A DNA stretch of 64,000 nucleotides, taken from contig BQMF02000211.1 in assembly GCA_027922465.2 (NCBI GenBank), positions 558,001 to 622,000 on the forward strand. Reading direction: 5' to 3'. Under the pieces are notes generated by a model. It saw only the letters and a list, made by a program, of their open reading frames with translations, did not search any database and was not told the origin of the DNA. The stretch comes from Turritopsis dohrnii. Lineage: Eukaryota > Cnidaria > Hydrozoa > Anthoathecata > Oceaniidae. Positions 35,158 through 46,135 of this stretch are shown one piece after another (the first letter of the stretch is position 1; each line of letters starts with the position of its first letter). The position numbers and the translations under genes were made by a program.

Positions 35158-38100
35158 ATGGCGGATGAAAGTACTGATAACGTGAGTATAACCATGTGCT
35201 TCAAAATTTCTTTTATGTGTGGGCAGTTTAAGAAATGACTATCTTCGCTTAAACGATAACGGATATTGAATGAATAAAAGACTGTATGAACTAGTTGTTT
35301 ACTTTTTCCATATTGGATAACATTTATTTTGAGGCAGCATTACACAACAAAGTTCAAGTTGAACATTGTTTTTTTTTGTATATATTGTTTCCAGCATTAA
35401 GCACCTACTACAGTAATTGGTGATATTGTATTAGTGGAAGAATATTTACTAATACCTGATGATTTGTCATCCATCTGTTTATATATTTGCCCTTTTGCTT
35501 TTTTGAACTAGTATAATGTAATATATACAGTAAAAAGAATCCATGTGTAGAAAGTCAAATCATTTTTCTTCCATTACAGGTTGTGCAGTTTTTGCATCAA
35601 AGAGGTGTTGTACAGGATGTAATTGACAAGTTTCAGTCTGAAAAGATTAGCAAAAAATTTGAGTCATACATACCATTAATTTAAAAATTTCATGGGTATA
35701 CAGTGTGTCCTGAAAAAAAAACGGAATCCTAACTTTTATCAGTCATATCTTTTGATATTTTGGGTTAAATTATGCGATTTTTACACCAAAAGAAAGAAGA
35801 TTTTCTCGTCTTTCCATATGTAATTTTTATTTTCAAATTAAAAATATTGTTTATAAACTAATGTTTATAAACATTATGTCACTTAGAAACTCATCTATAG
35901 TCAACATACAGACATTTTCATTATAATATTTTTAGATGGATGCTGCTGCCATTTCCCATTGCAAAGATTCTGTACTACACGAATTAGGACTTACAGCAAC
36001 TGGAGATATTATTGCGTTAAGAGCTCATTGCATGATGTTAAATTCGGATTCCAATACTGAAAAGAAGGAAATGTTAAAGGCTATTGTTATGAACAGTAAT
36101 AGACTAAATATATAAACGTAAAATTTCAGGAAGAGATCGAACTGCGCTACTTGGATGGATGCATTACAATGATAAGAAACAAAAATATGTTTTGGTGAAA
36201 GAAAAAAATGGTGGAGGCATACGGACTGTTAAATTGAAAGAAAATGTTGACAAAGAGTTCATATTAAATTATGCTATAAATCTGTTTCTGTCATCAGGAA
36301 CCACAGAGTTTGGCACAACTAGCACACTTAAGAAAGACCTGGGAAATTTCTCTCAAAATTCATTGCCAGATGAAATCATGGTAGATGGAAAAGCAACGAT
36401 GTTTACTCTGTTGGGATATATAAAGCAGCATCAACTTAGTAAAACTCGTCTTTATTTGTTAACAAAGAAAAAGTCGTTTAAAGATTATTCTTTCAGTAGT
36501 GATAGTGATGAAGAGGTAAACTATGACAATCAATCACACTACAGCTCTGATTCTGATTTTGAGACTCCTTCACAAAGTGGAGGAAACGCCAAGTTGAAAA
36601 AGAAAAAGAAGGTAGTGGAAACAGATCCTGACTTGCAAATTCCTGGAAAAGAAAGCAAAGAAATTGTGTCACTTCAGGAAAATAATTTAGGTATGACTAC
36701 TTATTGTATGTTTTACATTGTGTGTAAAAGAACTTTTTCCACAAATTTAACTTTTTGTAATGCAGTTTCATGTTTACAATAAAGTTTATATTATAAATTC
36801 CTATTAAGCTTCTCTGTATGCTCTCAAAATAATTGCCAGAATCAATTTCTTTTAGTGGAAACATCAGAAGAATGTGCAGCACCGTCAAATGAAATGTATG
36901 ACACTGACTCAGAATATTGGAAAACAGGCCAAGAAAAGGAACAAAACCAGAAAGATGAAATGGAAAAGCAAAGACTGATAGAAATCATGAACAGTCGATT
37001 AGAGCGTGTTCAGCCTGCAGAAGATGTTTGTAATCCACATGAAATAGTAACTGTTAGGCATGTCAGCCTTGGAAATAAAGTACGAATTTTTAAAGCTGGT
37101 TCTTACTTTACAGAAGTTTATGATTGGATTGGCAGTTTGTCAATGCATCCAGAGCACTTCAACATACTTAATTACAAAGGTGAAAAGATGAAGCCAGGTT
37201 GTAAAGTTGAATCAGGGATATACAATATGTCAATTTCCGAAGTTGCTACAGTGATGTCTCCTGAAGTGGCCTTTCATGGATTTGTTACTGGAAATGTATC
37301 TGGATCGGGAAGGGGAATGATTGATACATCCTTTGAAGATGTTAGTCTTGATGAAGACTTAAAGACCATTTATGAAGCAGTACAAAAGATGCGTCAAGAA
37401 GAACAAGCTAAATTAAGTTCTAATGTCCAATATGCATCAGTTGGTCGTGACAGCATATATAAAGACATGATCCAGTTATATTTGAAAAGACAAACGATAA
37501 AGCATGTCATAGCTCTTACCTTTTCTGGAGAGGATGCTGTCGGGGATGGCGTATGAAGAGATGCCTACTCTGCATTTTACAAAGCGTTGTATGGAAAGAT
37601 GGATGGATTTCCCAGAAAGTTCCTGCCTCAAATTTTGATAATGAAGAGCTGGTTACGATTGGGAAAATTATATACCATGGTTTCGTATTATTTGATGTAT
37701 TTCCAGTAGAACTTTCGAAAACAGCTCTCAAGTATTCATTGTTTGGTGAAGTGGAAAAGTCTGAGCTTGTACCATCATTTTTAATGTTTATTACTCCAGC
37801 AGAAGAAAGAATTATCAAATCATTTTTAAATGGGTTTAGTCAAGATGAACAGTCAATTATGGATATTTTGAATGAGTACTCAGTGTTTGCTATTCCAAAG
37901 AAAGAAAATTTATGTGAACTGCTTGAAAAAGCTAGTAGAACAGCATTGGTACGTAATCCATTATTCGGGATGCAAGCTATCACCAAAGGGCTTGGTAGCC
38001 TATTTCACAGATTTGAACCGAACATGGTAGATGCCTTATATTATTGTACCACACCACTTCCTGACTTGGTTATAAAGAATTTGAATAGCAATGAAATAAA

Positions 38101-38392
38101 CAAATCTGATTCGAAAATAACGACTGGGGTGCATCGATATATTCGTAACTGTTCAGGTAGTGAACTTTCACAATTTTTAACTGGGTCGTCAGCTTTTTGC
38201 AAAGATTCTACCATAAAACTAGAATTTGTCAACCAGCATGTAGATCATTTACGACCAATCTCCAAAACCTGCTTCAAGATTCTCATTCTTCCAAGGCAGT
38301 ATAGCAGTTTTACACATCTCAGAGAAAATTTGAATTTTCAGATCAATAACCAGGACAATTGGACTGTTCATGACTTCATTGACTCTGTATAA
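35158..38392 (+). pseudogene. SAM-like/HECT E3 ubiquitin-ligase gene of the transposon, broken
   Basis: Exons: 35158-35181 (MADESTDN), 35580 to about 35655, 35936-36095, 36130-36690, 36856-38392. Exons 2-3 look like a SAM-type domain (FLHQRGVVQDVIDKFQSEK and SVLHELGLTATGDIIALRA). Exon 4 has LLGWMHYNDKKQKYVLVKEK plus NGGG and a Ser/Asp linker. Exon 5 ends in a HECT domain: TFSGEDAVGDGV at its start and SKTCFKILILPRQYSS near the end, with the catalytic cysteine codon at 38270-38272, 39 residues before the stop. HECT enzymes carry ubiquitin on this cysteine. The layout resembles G2E3-like multi-copy genes of fish and corals (family recall). Damage: TGA at 37554-37556, a frameshift at about 37560-37640, and no good splice donor after exon 2. 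Confidence 0.7.
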
Positions 38393-39840
38393 ACAGTTTT
38401 TTTTAAAATTGTTTGATGTTGTTTTCTACCCAGTTTCATTAGAGGGTGGATCAGGGATCATATTTGTTATATTTATATCTATTATTATGGCTATGAAATA
38501 CAACATGCGTTTTTCTCGATTGGTATTTTCCCGGATCGTTCTACTGAAAAAAAAAACAAAAACAGATGATAATTGGTAAATTGTATTCGTCACACCACGT
38601 GTTCTTATAAGAAAAACGTCATAAACTGAACACGGTTACTTCATTAATATTTAATCAATTACGTTTCCGTAACAACCATTGTTTGAAACCATCGTTTTGA
38701 TTGGTTAAAGTGATTTCTAACTCAAAATATTTTGATCAAGTCTGAGGTGCGAAATTGTATTGTAATCGGCAATTATGTATTTCCCAAGTGACCGTGCGTC
38801 TATGTAGACGATATTTTTCAGTAGACGTCTACTGAAACGAGAATTCATAATGAATAGCGAGAATTCATCGTGTGTTCTGTTATTAGCTATTATTATATTA
38901 GCTTCTTTTTCAGCAGATTTCGTTTCCCAGTTGCTTTATCTCTAGGTTTTACTCTTTCCATATCGACCTCAAAACAATGAAGTTTCTCAAAAATGTTTCT
39001 ACTTGGAAAGCTACCTTTTGTATACCAGCGTATTTGCCGAATGCAACCAGCTTTGAGTTGTGGCCTATATAAACCCGTTTTGTTTCTATTTCGCTTTTGT
39101 TTAAATATTCTACATTTCTCTGTTACTGTCCTACGTGGTATGTATTCTTTATAAAACCACTATGCAGGGACATTAAAACGAAATGTTACTAATAGGACAC
39201 AATGGTGGATATACGAGAAATGCGTTGATTTGTTATAATCTTACAAATAACATTCAAAATCCTATTTCTTTCTTTATTCTTCTTTAATTTTCGTTGAAAA
39301 TGTTTTTAAGCGGTTTTATTTCTTCTGTTAGATTTTTACAAAGATTTGTCTTGTCCAACTTTTATGATGCAAAGAAGGTTTTGTTAATTTGTTTTGATAG
39401 TGCTAATGGCATTTTTTAAGTTAAAAAACACACGTATTTTGTTAAAAAGACTAAGTCGAAGTTAAACTGTCTCTGTTCTTTCCCTTCCAGCCATGTATAG
39501 TTAGGTATTTTTACCACTGCACTTTCAACTGACAGTTTCACTCGTAATAATAAAGATAGTAGGGGTGACGTTACAAATCCATGCATATTAAAATTTGAAA
39601 ACAAACTAGTTTAACTCTGTCGATTATACTGGAACCCCAAAACGCTGCAATAAGCCAAGTTTGACATAATGAGAATGCTTTTCACGTGCCACAAAGTCGC
39701 GGGGATTTTTTGTTTATTTGCAAAGTATGTCTGATTTATCGAGTAAAATAATTAACTCACAATCATAGATTACCAATTATTCCAATGCTAACGTTAAGCT
39801 TAGCTGAAGGGAAGAACTTTTCTTCCCGCCTTAATTAATT
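38393..39840. other. Transposon interior without a gene
   Basis: Between the 3' end of the HECT gene and the GGCCGGAC minisatellite. AT-rich; no domain recognised on either strand. Confidence 0.4.
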
Positions 39841-39847
39841 TAATTTG

Positions 39848-40216
39848 ATATCCGGCCGGACAACTTTACATACTACCGGGAGTCATCGAAGATAAAACTT
39901 ACAGACCTGTCAGCAAAATTGTGCATTCAACAGACCAGAATAACGAGTTGGGCCTGTAAAATTAGTTTTGGAAACATCCGTTCTTTAAGTTATCAAACAA
40001 GTTCATAAAGACCCGGCCGGACATTTGAAATCCTCAGCCGGTCATTTGAGACTCTTGGCCAAAAGTTTGTTTGAAGGTTTGTTTATGGCAATTTCCAGGA
40101 CCAGACTGTTATAAACGCCCGCCCGGACGTATTGAGTGAAGACGCCCGGCCGGGCTTTTCAAAACTAGTTAAAACACCCGGCCGGACGTTTAAGATGCCT
40201 GGCCGGACATTTTGTT
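39848..40216. repeat. Degenerate CCGGCCGGAC minisatellite
   Basis: About nine copies of ccggccggac or variants (cagccggtcat, cgcccggacg, cccggccgggc, tggccggacatt), separated by 20-45 bases and often followed by a(c/t)ttt. They lie between the two convergent genes. The GC content contrasts sharply with the surroundings. Confidence 0.65.
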
Positions 40217-40524
40217 TTCTAACGCACGATAAGATGCCCAAATCTGCCATGGTACCTAACCCTCCCTTGGAATTCCTTTAATTTCGACGAGATATTTGAG
40301 AGATGCATTTGTATTCTCAAAAATGAAATATGATACAGTATTTCTTAAAGTTGAAAAATTTACCTAGCAGAGCAAAAAGATAAAGCAACCAACTGAAAGT
40401 CGGAAAAGGATATCCAATGAGGTGAGTCCTGGAACAAGGTAATGAATTGGACAAGAGTATTTTGTTGAGTGGAAAATAAAAATTTTTGCTCAAAGTATCA
40501 AATTATGCGAACTGACAGAGTCTT

Positions 40525-41660
40525 TTATATTAGATTCAGTAACGTTAAATATAAGTTTTTTGCCTGGTCAAAATTCTTAGGCATTGTTAAATTATTTTCC
40601 GCCATGTGTATCAAAGCTAATTCACTAAATTCCTTTATGCATCCAAATGTTGGTGCACTTTTGCAAAATTGTGTTGCTGCTGCTATATCAGATTCTGTGA
40701 CAGTCATTTTCTTGTTCCCATCGTGCATATACAGTATATCTGGTCTACCTGCTGGACTTTCGGAATGTGGTACTGGACGAATGCGATGTGAATTCCAGCT
40801 TTTCAATACATCTGTCAACTCATCTTGCAAAACGCCATAAAATGAAAAACGAATACATTCAACATGTATTGGATTACTGTCGTCAAACAATCCAAGATCT
40901 TTGAAGTCTTTAAAAAAGTTCATCCACCATTGTAGGAAAGATTTTCTAAGGAATGACCACCAACCCTCAATTCGTTGGTTGGATTTCGATCTCCCAAAAA
41001 GGAAGGAAACCTCTGGGTTATTTGAAAACCGACAAAGAAAACGTTGAATACCAGCTACTGCCACATTTTCTACACCCCTGTCACCTCTTATTATTTTTGC
41101 TGTTCCACCTACTTTAGAAACATACTCTAAAAAGTAGGAGGCAATCAGTCTGGGATCTTTATTGGATGGACTCAATTTTAACCATAATAGTCTACGGCTG
41201 TAACCATCTATGCAACCATGTATAGCGAAGCCATATATATGGGGTTAATTTATCATTACCATCAAGGTGCCATAAGTGATTTGGTCCTGATACCGAATAA
41301 ACTCTTCTTTTCAATTTATGTTTTTGACGTCTCTCTACACCAGTTGGATCTAATGCTTTAAGGGCCAAACGAACAGTATTCATGTCAGTAGCAATTCCTT
41401 CAGCAACAAGTTTTTGGTGCATAGCCCGATAACCAACTTGTGATGCACTAGTTTTCAAATGTACTGCTACTGAATCCACAACTTCCTTGGTATCAATAAC
41501 TAGTTTCTTTCTCTTTAAACCGTATTTATGCAGTATTCGATGTAGAGAGAGCGAATGCTTATCTTTATTTTTTATGTCTTCTCTCCAATAAAATCAAAAT
41601 TTCTTTGTATTTAAAACCATTTTTGAAGTGTTGCTTAGCAAGGTCTTCCTTTTACCATTG
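40525..41660 (-). pseudogene. rve-type DDE integrase/transposase of the 7.3 kb transposon, frameshifted
   Basis: Read from about 41660 leftward: an N-terminal helix-turn-helix-like part (KQHFKNGFKYKEILILLERR, then SLHRILHKYGLKRKK), a middle part (ASQVGYRAMHQKLVAEGIAT), then the integrase core. The three acidic residues are visible: D in HLWHLDGNDKL (41261-41263), D in IIRGDRGVEN (41080-41082) and E in SNQRIEGWW (40966-40968), with 37 residues between the second D and E. This is the catalytic triad of retroviral-type integrases, used for strand transfer. The frame breaks in the AT run near 41232-41240, where the GCIDGYSR strand is shifted, and again near 41570 in an A run. The C-terminal 216-codon block is intact. 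It would cut and join the TIR ends of this element. Confidence 0.8.
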
Positions 41661-41732
41661 TCTTTGAGTTTTGTATAATATAATCTAATCGAGTCTAAGG
41701 TACGACCCGTGTTAAAAGTTTCAACACGCAGA

Positions 41733-42036
41733 ACTCGCTCGTTTTGATTGAATTCGCTCGTTTTGAGTTCGTTTCGCTCGTTTTGTCTTCATTTTGAGCG
41801 GATTCGCTCGTTTTGACATCATATCGAGCGGATTCGCTCGTTTTGATATCATATCGAGCGGATTCGCTCGTTTTGAGTTCGTTTCGCTCGTTTTGTCTTC
41901 ATTTTGAGCGGATTCGCTCGTTTTGACATCATATCGAGCGGATTCGCTCGTTCTGAGTTCGTTTCGCTCGTTTTGACATCATGTCGAGCGGATTCGCTCG
42001 TTTAGAGTTCATTTTGAGCGGATTCGTTTGTTTTGT
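41733..42036 (-). repeat. Right subterminal array of 14 bp hairpin motif
   Basis: Inverse copy of the left array: repeated gagcggattcgctcgttttg blocks with tcatatc, tcatttt or gttcgttt spacers, about ten units. It sits just upstream of the integrase start, mirroring the position of the left array before the HECT gene. Confidence 0.8.
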
Positions 42037-42104
42037 GGAATGTACTTCTTTCTTGTGATATGAAAAAAAACGCGAAACTTTTTTGGCAGATACATGCCAC
42101 CGTA

Positions 42105-42670
42105 GCACAGGCAGATGGTAGACAAGACATTCCTTGTATGTTGTTGGAGCTGAAGAGGAAACTGAGCTGAGCTGTATGTATCCAGAGCTTAAAAAGCAAT
42201 ACAGCCCACACATGAAACAAACAGTATTTTGTATGTAGAAAGGCTTAAAAGAATCGCAGACATTTTCCAAAAAATAAAAGTTGCACACACTGTTTTTACA
42301 AAGCATTGAGAACTTGTTTTTAGAAAAGAATGAAGGCAGTAGAATCATTTTAAGATAATTATAAATTTCTACCCTTTCTCCCTTAAATCCTCTTTTAAAT
42401 CTGTTCAATATTGATCAATCAACACGTGGAAGTCTATGGGTTTCTTCGGTTTCTTCTACCATTATGCGAACGGCGTGCAAATGTGAAGTCGAAAAATACC
42501 CGGATGATCACATGGCGGAAATTCAAGCCAATAAACTAGCGCTATTAAAGTTAATTAGCACCCTTGCGAAATAGTGGCGCTTTATGCACCAAAGAACATT
42601 AAGACGGCTTTTGTATGAACCAATCAAATTGGAGAAACAAATATGCGCCGGTTTGGACAGTAAGATGAAA
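42105..42670. repeat. Interspersed repeat (AACAAGATGC family), right part of split copy
   Basis: Continues the copy broken at 34770: gcaggcagatggtagacaag here against gcaggcagagggtatacaag... at 43794 in the intact neighbour, then gttgttggagctgaagagga in both. Ends ggtttggacagtaagatgaaaa. Confidence 0.65.
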
Positions 42671-42674
42671 ACAG

Positions 42675-44380
42675 AACAAGATGCTCTATCGGGCAGAAGG
42701 ATTTCTGCAAAATCGAAGAAGAAAATGAGCTTTTCTTTATGTCATTCTTTAGCTTTTCATAAAAAACTGTTTGTACAATCAAGCTAAATGATTATTACTG
42801 AAAAATATATATAGCTGTCATTACAAAAAAGAAAGACTATGACATTCTTGAAATTTAAGAAAAGTTTAATCCGCAATATATATTTATTAAATTTCTGATC
42901 ATGTACTCCCCAAAAGTCTAGAAAAAACATAATTGTCACTACGCAAAACTTTATACCAATAAACACCAATAAACTTAATCTGAATGACATAATGTTCTTT
43001 ATTTTGTTGGTACGAAATGATATTAAGGATTCAGTGATCAATTCAGGTATATAGGACAATGAGTATGCATGTAAGTCAATGTAAATGTTATGAATTTATG
43101 AATTCAATATGTCTTGTCAATCTTCTTATCAGAATTCCTAATTCACAAACACAAAAAGGAAAGCGTAGATTTTAATGATACAAAATACATCTATATATAC
43201 ATACAAAATCAACATACATAACTGAAAACAGAAATTTGTGCTTTAATTTGAGTACAATTTGTCATTGCCATCTTTTTAATTTAGAAACATGCATTACCTG
43301 AACTAAATTTCATGAAAAGATTATAAAGATTTATTCACAAACTTAAAAAACATTAAATTTTTAATTACGTATACATGCGAGGGCATTATGAAAGGATAAC
43401 TGACACAATACGAAACTTATATTAATTGCCAATAAACCTAATGAACAAAATAGCATCAAATTTATATGCTTTCAGATATCACACTGATTACGTATGTACG
43501 GTCAATCTTCCTAATTACTAAGACTTCGCAAACACAAAAAGTAAACAAAAATTAGGATTATGAAAAATATGACCTAAACTTTTATACCAAAATTAGCAAA
43601 CATAACTGAAAGCAGAAATTTGAGTTAAAGAATGTCCAGTATTTAGAATTTACAGGCAACCAAGGTATATAAGTTTCAATTTCCTATCATAAATAGTAAG
43701 TCCCCATTCCTAATTCAAGACATTGATAATACAGCCAAGAACTATCAAGTAAATAAGCTAAAATCGCTAGAGAAACATCAAACATAAAATGATGCACAGG
43801 CAGAGGGTATACAAGACATTCTTGTATGTTGTTGGAGCTGAAGAGGAAACTGAGCTGAGCTGTATCTATCCAGAGCTTAAAAAGCACTACAGCCCACACA
43901 TGAAACAAACGATATTTTGTATTAAGAAAGGCTCAATGAATCCCAGACATTTTCCAAAAGATAAAAGCATTCCTTTTCACACACTGTTTTTATAAAACAT
44001 TGAGAACTTGTTTTAGAAAAGAATGAACGCAGTAGAATCATTGTAAGATAGTTATCAATTTCTCCCCTTTCTCCCTTAAATCTTCCTTTAAATCTAATCA
44101 GTATTGATCAATCAATGTGGAAGTCTATGTGGGTTTCTTCGGTTTCTTCTGCCATTATGCAAACGGCGTGCAAACGTAAAGTCAAAAAATACCCGATGAT
44201 CACATGGCGGAAATCAAGCCAATAAACTATCGCTATTGAAGTTAAGGTGGCTATTATTAGCACCCTTTCGTAGAAATCGGGCATTATGCACCAATCACGA
44301 TTGAGACGGCTTTTTTATGAACCAATGAAATTTAAGAAACAAAAATGCGTAGGTTTGGACAGTAAGATGAAAAAAAAAAA
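42675..44380. repeat. Interspersed repeat (AACAAGATGC family), nearly complete copy
   Basis: Starts aacaagatgctctatcgggc and ends gtttggacagtaagatg followed by 16 A. The A-rich 3' end suggests a retroposed unit, although no RNA polymerase III boxes are obvious. It contains the unoccupied GCACAGG site at 43794-43800. No convincing ORF. Confidence 0.6.
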
Positions 44381-44454
44381 AAAAAATCAGAAAAACACGG
44401 ACGATCGTAAAGTATTTCTTGCTTACGCAGAAATCCAATAAAAAATTTGAATGG

Positions 44455-44707
44455 ATTCAGTGTTTTGAAACAATAGGCACGATGTAATTAAACTACGTGT
44501 TAATCGACCATTAAAAATTTAATTACATTTTTCCAAGACATTTTCCTTATTTTTTAAAAACCCACTTTTTCATTTTTCACAAAAATATACTTGCCGAAAG
44601 AGCTTGAAAATGGCTTTCCATTGATGTAAAAATTATTTCGAAATTCGGTATATTCATTTAAAAAAACAACTTTAAAATTTCCATTTCCAACATTACGAAA
44701 CACACTG
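44455..44707 (-). repeat. CAGTGTGT-ended repeat, inverted copy
   Basis: Shares ccattaaaaatttaattaca, then cattttccttattttttaaa, and ends caacattacgaaacacactg. Opposite orientation to the copy at 23164. Confidence 0.6.
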
Positions 44708-45289
44708 TATTACAGTGTGCTGAATTTCTTTGATCAGGAGGATGGCTTTCACTAGATATAGGGGTTTATGTGACACATAAAGTTCGTTTATAATATCGTA
44801 ATGTTCCGTCATAAAGACAAAAGATCGTCCAACTATGTTTTGAATTTTATGCATAATTTGTTTAATTCATTCTAAAATTGAAATTATATCAGTGAAACAA
44901 TTACGATACCAGCGAAAAGAACGCGGTTGTTTCAAAAAATCTAAAAGTGTTGTGATTCTTTCTCTTTTTGTATTTCTATGGATACATTAAAAGTTACAAG
45001 TGTTATGACTAGAGCCTCATACTCGTCTCGTGATCATAATGCAAGACAGTTCTAAAGCGATTTTGAGTGAGTGTTGAGCAGCTTTGAGACTTCCTGAAAA
45101 ACTGGCTTTGTCGAAATATTTAAGCATATAAGTATGCCACTTACCAGGCCCACAATAAAAAATTTGACAAAAATTTGTTTTTGTTTACGTTGTATAGCTT
45201 GCAATGTATAGCTAGCTGTGTATACAAGTTGCAATGCTTGAGCGTGGGGGCATTTTTAGCTAAAGCTACATGCTAGTTATACTGAGTGT

Positions 45290-45880
45290 AGCGACAATCG
45301 GATATAAATATACATCAGGGAACCTACAGTGTTGTTTGTAGACAGTTCTTGCTGATATCGATATATTTTGTCACATGATTTACGGATTTATTCAAGCAAA
45401 GAGAAGCTTAGTTCTAAAGAACACATGCTAAGATATGAATAAAGAAGATACTTTCAATTGTAAAGTCTTGCTATTTATAATGGTTTTATCATCATTTTTC
45501 TTTTTAATAAAAAGGTATGTCTTCCCAAATTAATTATGCTGGTATTGAATTATTTGCAAACAATTTCCTAAAAGTACCTGAAACTTGTGTTGTCTTTAGC
45601 GACAATCAGAAATAAATGCAGGTGTGAGAAACCCACGTTGTCTTGCTTTTTATATAACGTCTTTATCAAATTATACACTTATGCAAATATTGGCAAATAG
45701 TTCTCACTGATGTCCATGTTATATAAGCACGTCATTTGCGCTGAGTTCGCAGCTATAGTTTGATTTTATTAAATGATTAAATTAGAATGCGCAATTTAAT
45801 CTAAAAGTCTTTTTTCCGGATATATTCAAACAAAGGGAAGCTCAATTCTAAAGAACACATACCGGAATCTGAAGAAGGAA
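45290..45880 (+). promoter_or_regulatory. Duplicated block upstream of copy B
   Basis: Two related blocks (45290-45447 and 45598-45880) both start agcgacaatc, contain ataaat or a tatataa sequence, then agttct...ctgat, and end gctya-ttctaaagaacacat. They lie 260-850 bp before the first exon of copy B. A duplicated promoter or 5' region is plausible. The TATA-like string ttatataagcacg is at about 45719. Confidence 0.3.
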
Positions 45881-46135
45881 GAGCTATTGGAGAAACTTAA
45901 AGTATCATGAAATAATTCTTTATGGCAGTTATCAAGAAAGGAAATCCTTATAAAAAGCAAAACGCTGACACACTTAATGTCATACAGTTGGAGAAAAATC
46001 AAATGAAATAATCCCATTGTGCATAAACGTGGGAACGGATCTATTCTGATGACTTCGTAGAGGATTAACTAGGGAAAGCATGTTTTTGATGAGTTCGTGG
46101 AAGATTAATTAGGGAAAGGATTTTATCTCATCAAA

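Larger units (their letters stand above)
34771..42104. mobile_element. Complete 7.3 kb integrase/HECT DNA transposon
   Basis: The TIRs are identical for 42 bp: TACGGTGGCATGTATCTGCC, then AAAAAAGTTTCGCG and an eight-T run, at 34771-34812, inverted at 42063-42104. Immediately inside each TIR is an array of a 14 bp hairpin motif (34814-35084 and 41733-42036). The plus-strand SAM-like/HECT gene and the minus-strand rve-type integrase are convergent. The 7 bp duplication GCACAGG and an empty-site copy prove insertion. Termini TA...TA with an integrase-type transposase recall the IS3EU or Ginger groups of eukaryotic DNA transposons, but Ginger makes 4 bp duplications. I cannot assign a superfamily. 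Both genes are broken, so the copy can no longer move by itself. Confidence 0.85.

Noticed and set aside
36697..36888. Minus-strand ORF at the last HECT intron
   Set aside because: Lies over the intron and splice acceptor of the plus-strand gene; no support.
40469..40840. 123-codon plus-strand ORF
   Set aside because: Antisense of the integrase, whose DDE residues and family motifs are on the minus strand.
45435..45514. Possible alternative first exon with a signal-anchor-like peptide and AAG|GTATGT donor
   Set aside because: It ends in phase 2, whereas exon 2 of copy B needs phase 0, so it cannot join in frame; exon 1 at 46136 fits exactly.
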